Source of the DNA: Dehalococcoidia bacterium
GTDB lineage: Bacteria; Chloroflexota; Dehalococcoidia; Dehalococcoidales; CSSed11-197
Length of the DNA stretch: 7,205 nt
Direction: 5' to 3'
NCBI GenBank assembly: GCA_003552785.1
Contig: PUOQ01000101.1
Location: 1 to 7,205, forward strand
Shown here: one piece after another, positions 6,684 through 7,205 of the stretch
Layout of the letters: every line of letters begins with the position of its first letter
Position numbering within the stretch: position 1 is the stretch's first letter
Notes under the pieces: model-generated
What the model was told of the DNA's origin: nothing
The model's input: only the letters and a program-made list of their open reading frames with translations
Databases searched by the model: none
Position numbers and translations under genes: made by a program

Positions 6684-7205
6684 ATGAGTCAAGCTGTTGG
6701 AAAATTAATTCTTCGCAACCTGGACGTGCTGGCCCGTGAGGCAGTTAGGCAGCAGTACCAGGAGGAAAAACACATATGGTCAAAATATGGCTCGCAAGGC
6801 CGTAGCAGGGCACTGGAAGATGCCCGTTTCAATCTTAGATTTCTGGCTGAAGCCCTGCAAAATGAAGAACCGGTTTTATTCAGCGAATATGCTGCGTGGC
6901 TAAAAGTACTGTTTAAAGGCCTGGGCTTTCCAGACAGTGTCATAACCTCTACCATCAATTATACCTTCAAGGTGGTGCAAAAAAGAATTTCCGAAACCGA
7001 TGAGTCGCTACTGCAGCCGTATATTGATTCTTCCTTGGAGGCTGTCCAGTCCCCAGCCGGGACCTCATCATTTATTGAAAAAGGTGATGTATTAAGGGGA
7101 TTGTCCAGAAAATATCTTGACTTATTGCTAAAAAGGGACCGGAAGGGTGCGTTGAGTTTGATTCTTGATGAGGTTGAGAGCGGCACTTCGATTGTCGATA
7201 TTTAC
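6684..7205 (+). CDS. cobalamin-binding regulatory protein, N-terminal part (runs off window)
   Basis: Open for 174 codons to the window edge with no stop. Residues about 1-130 are a mostly helical region with no recognised enzyme motif; RFNLRFLAEAL, EEPVLFSEYAAWL and FKGLGFP resemble the helical sensory domain found before B12-binding modules in many bacterial regulators. Residues about 134-174 fit the four-helix cap of the methionine-synthase type B12-binding module: YLDLLLKRDRKGALSLIL (144-161), then GTSIVDIY (167-174). The next domain should be the Rossmann-type cobalamin domain with DxHxxG, just beyond the edge. GAGAGG five bases before the ATG supports the start. Such proteins often act as B12-based light or redox sensors or as signalling partners of kinases; the role here cannot be decided. 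It follows a terminator, so it is separate from the heat-shock operon. Confidence 0.8.
   Translation, partial: MSQAVGKLILRNLDVLAREAVRQQYQEEKHIWSKYGSQGRSRALEDARFNLRFLAEALQNEEPVLFSEYAAWLKVLFKGLGFPDSVITSTINYTFKVVQKRISETDESLLQPYIDSSLEAVQSPAGTSSFIEKGDVLRGLSRKYLDLLLKRDRKGALSLILDEVESGTSIVDIY

Overview
The window reads as the chromosome of a low-to-mid GC Gram-positive anaerobe, most likely a member of the Clostridia near the Desulfotomaculum/Pelotomaculum group. The reasons are Firmicutes-style 23S and 5S rRNA, strong GGAGG ribosome sites, perfect sigma-A-type promoters, an HspR-type MerR regulator linked to clpB, and a B12-binding protein of a kind common in such anaerobes. The genus call is an inference and could not be checked by search.

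Layout. Positions 1-1530 are the 3' half of a 23S rRNA (5' end outside the window). A 91-base spacer leads to a 5S rRNA (about 1622-1742), and the rrn operon ends at a small hairpin plus T-run (1749-1767). A strong symmetrical hairpin (1785-1812) then serves both the rrn operon and the convergent clpB operon. The minus-strand operon, in transcription order, is an HspR-like MerR repressor (5004-4669), a small zinc-ribbon protein (4646-4467) and the disaggregase ClpB (4447-1862). The plus-strand operon is a 74-aa MerR-type protein that is essentially only the DNA-binding half of an HspR (5178-5402), then two different small heat-shock proteins (Hsp20; 5452-5907 and 5962-6438), closed by a 13-bp terminator hairpin (6486-6520). 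After a 163-base gap, a truncated gene begins at 6684 whose visible part ends in the helical cap of a cobalamin-binding module.

How it works together (inference). This is a compact protein-quality-control island: Hsp20s hold unfolding proteins and ClpB extracts them from aggregates. Both operons fire outward from one roughly 170-bp region (5005-5177). The clpB-side promoter (TTGACA, 17 bp, TATAAT) is overlapped by an inverted repeat GTTGAGT-N7-TGTCAAC that resembles the HAIR operator of HspR, so the first gene of that operon probably represses its own promoter. The hsp20-side promoter (TTGACA, 17 bp, TAAAAT) lies back to back with it. The first hsp20 also has a leader able to fold so that its start codon is paired and its Shine-Dalgarno sits in the loop of an all-A/U stem, a candidate RNA thermometer.

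Most worth testing: the two-regulator divergent heat-shock control region, the half-length HspR paralogue, the possible hsp20 thermometer, and the alternative RNA pairings that bracket the 5S rRNA.
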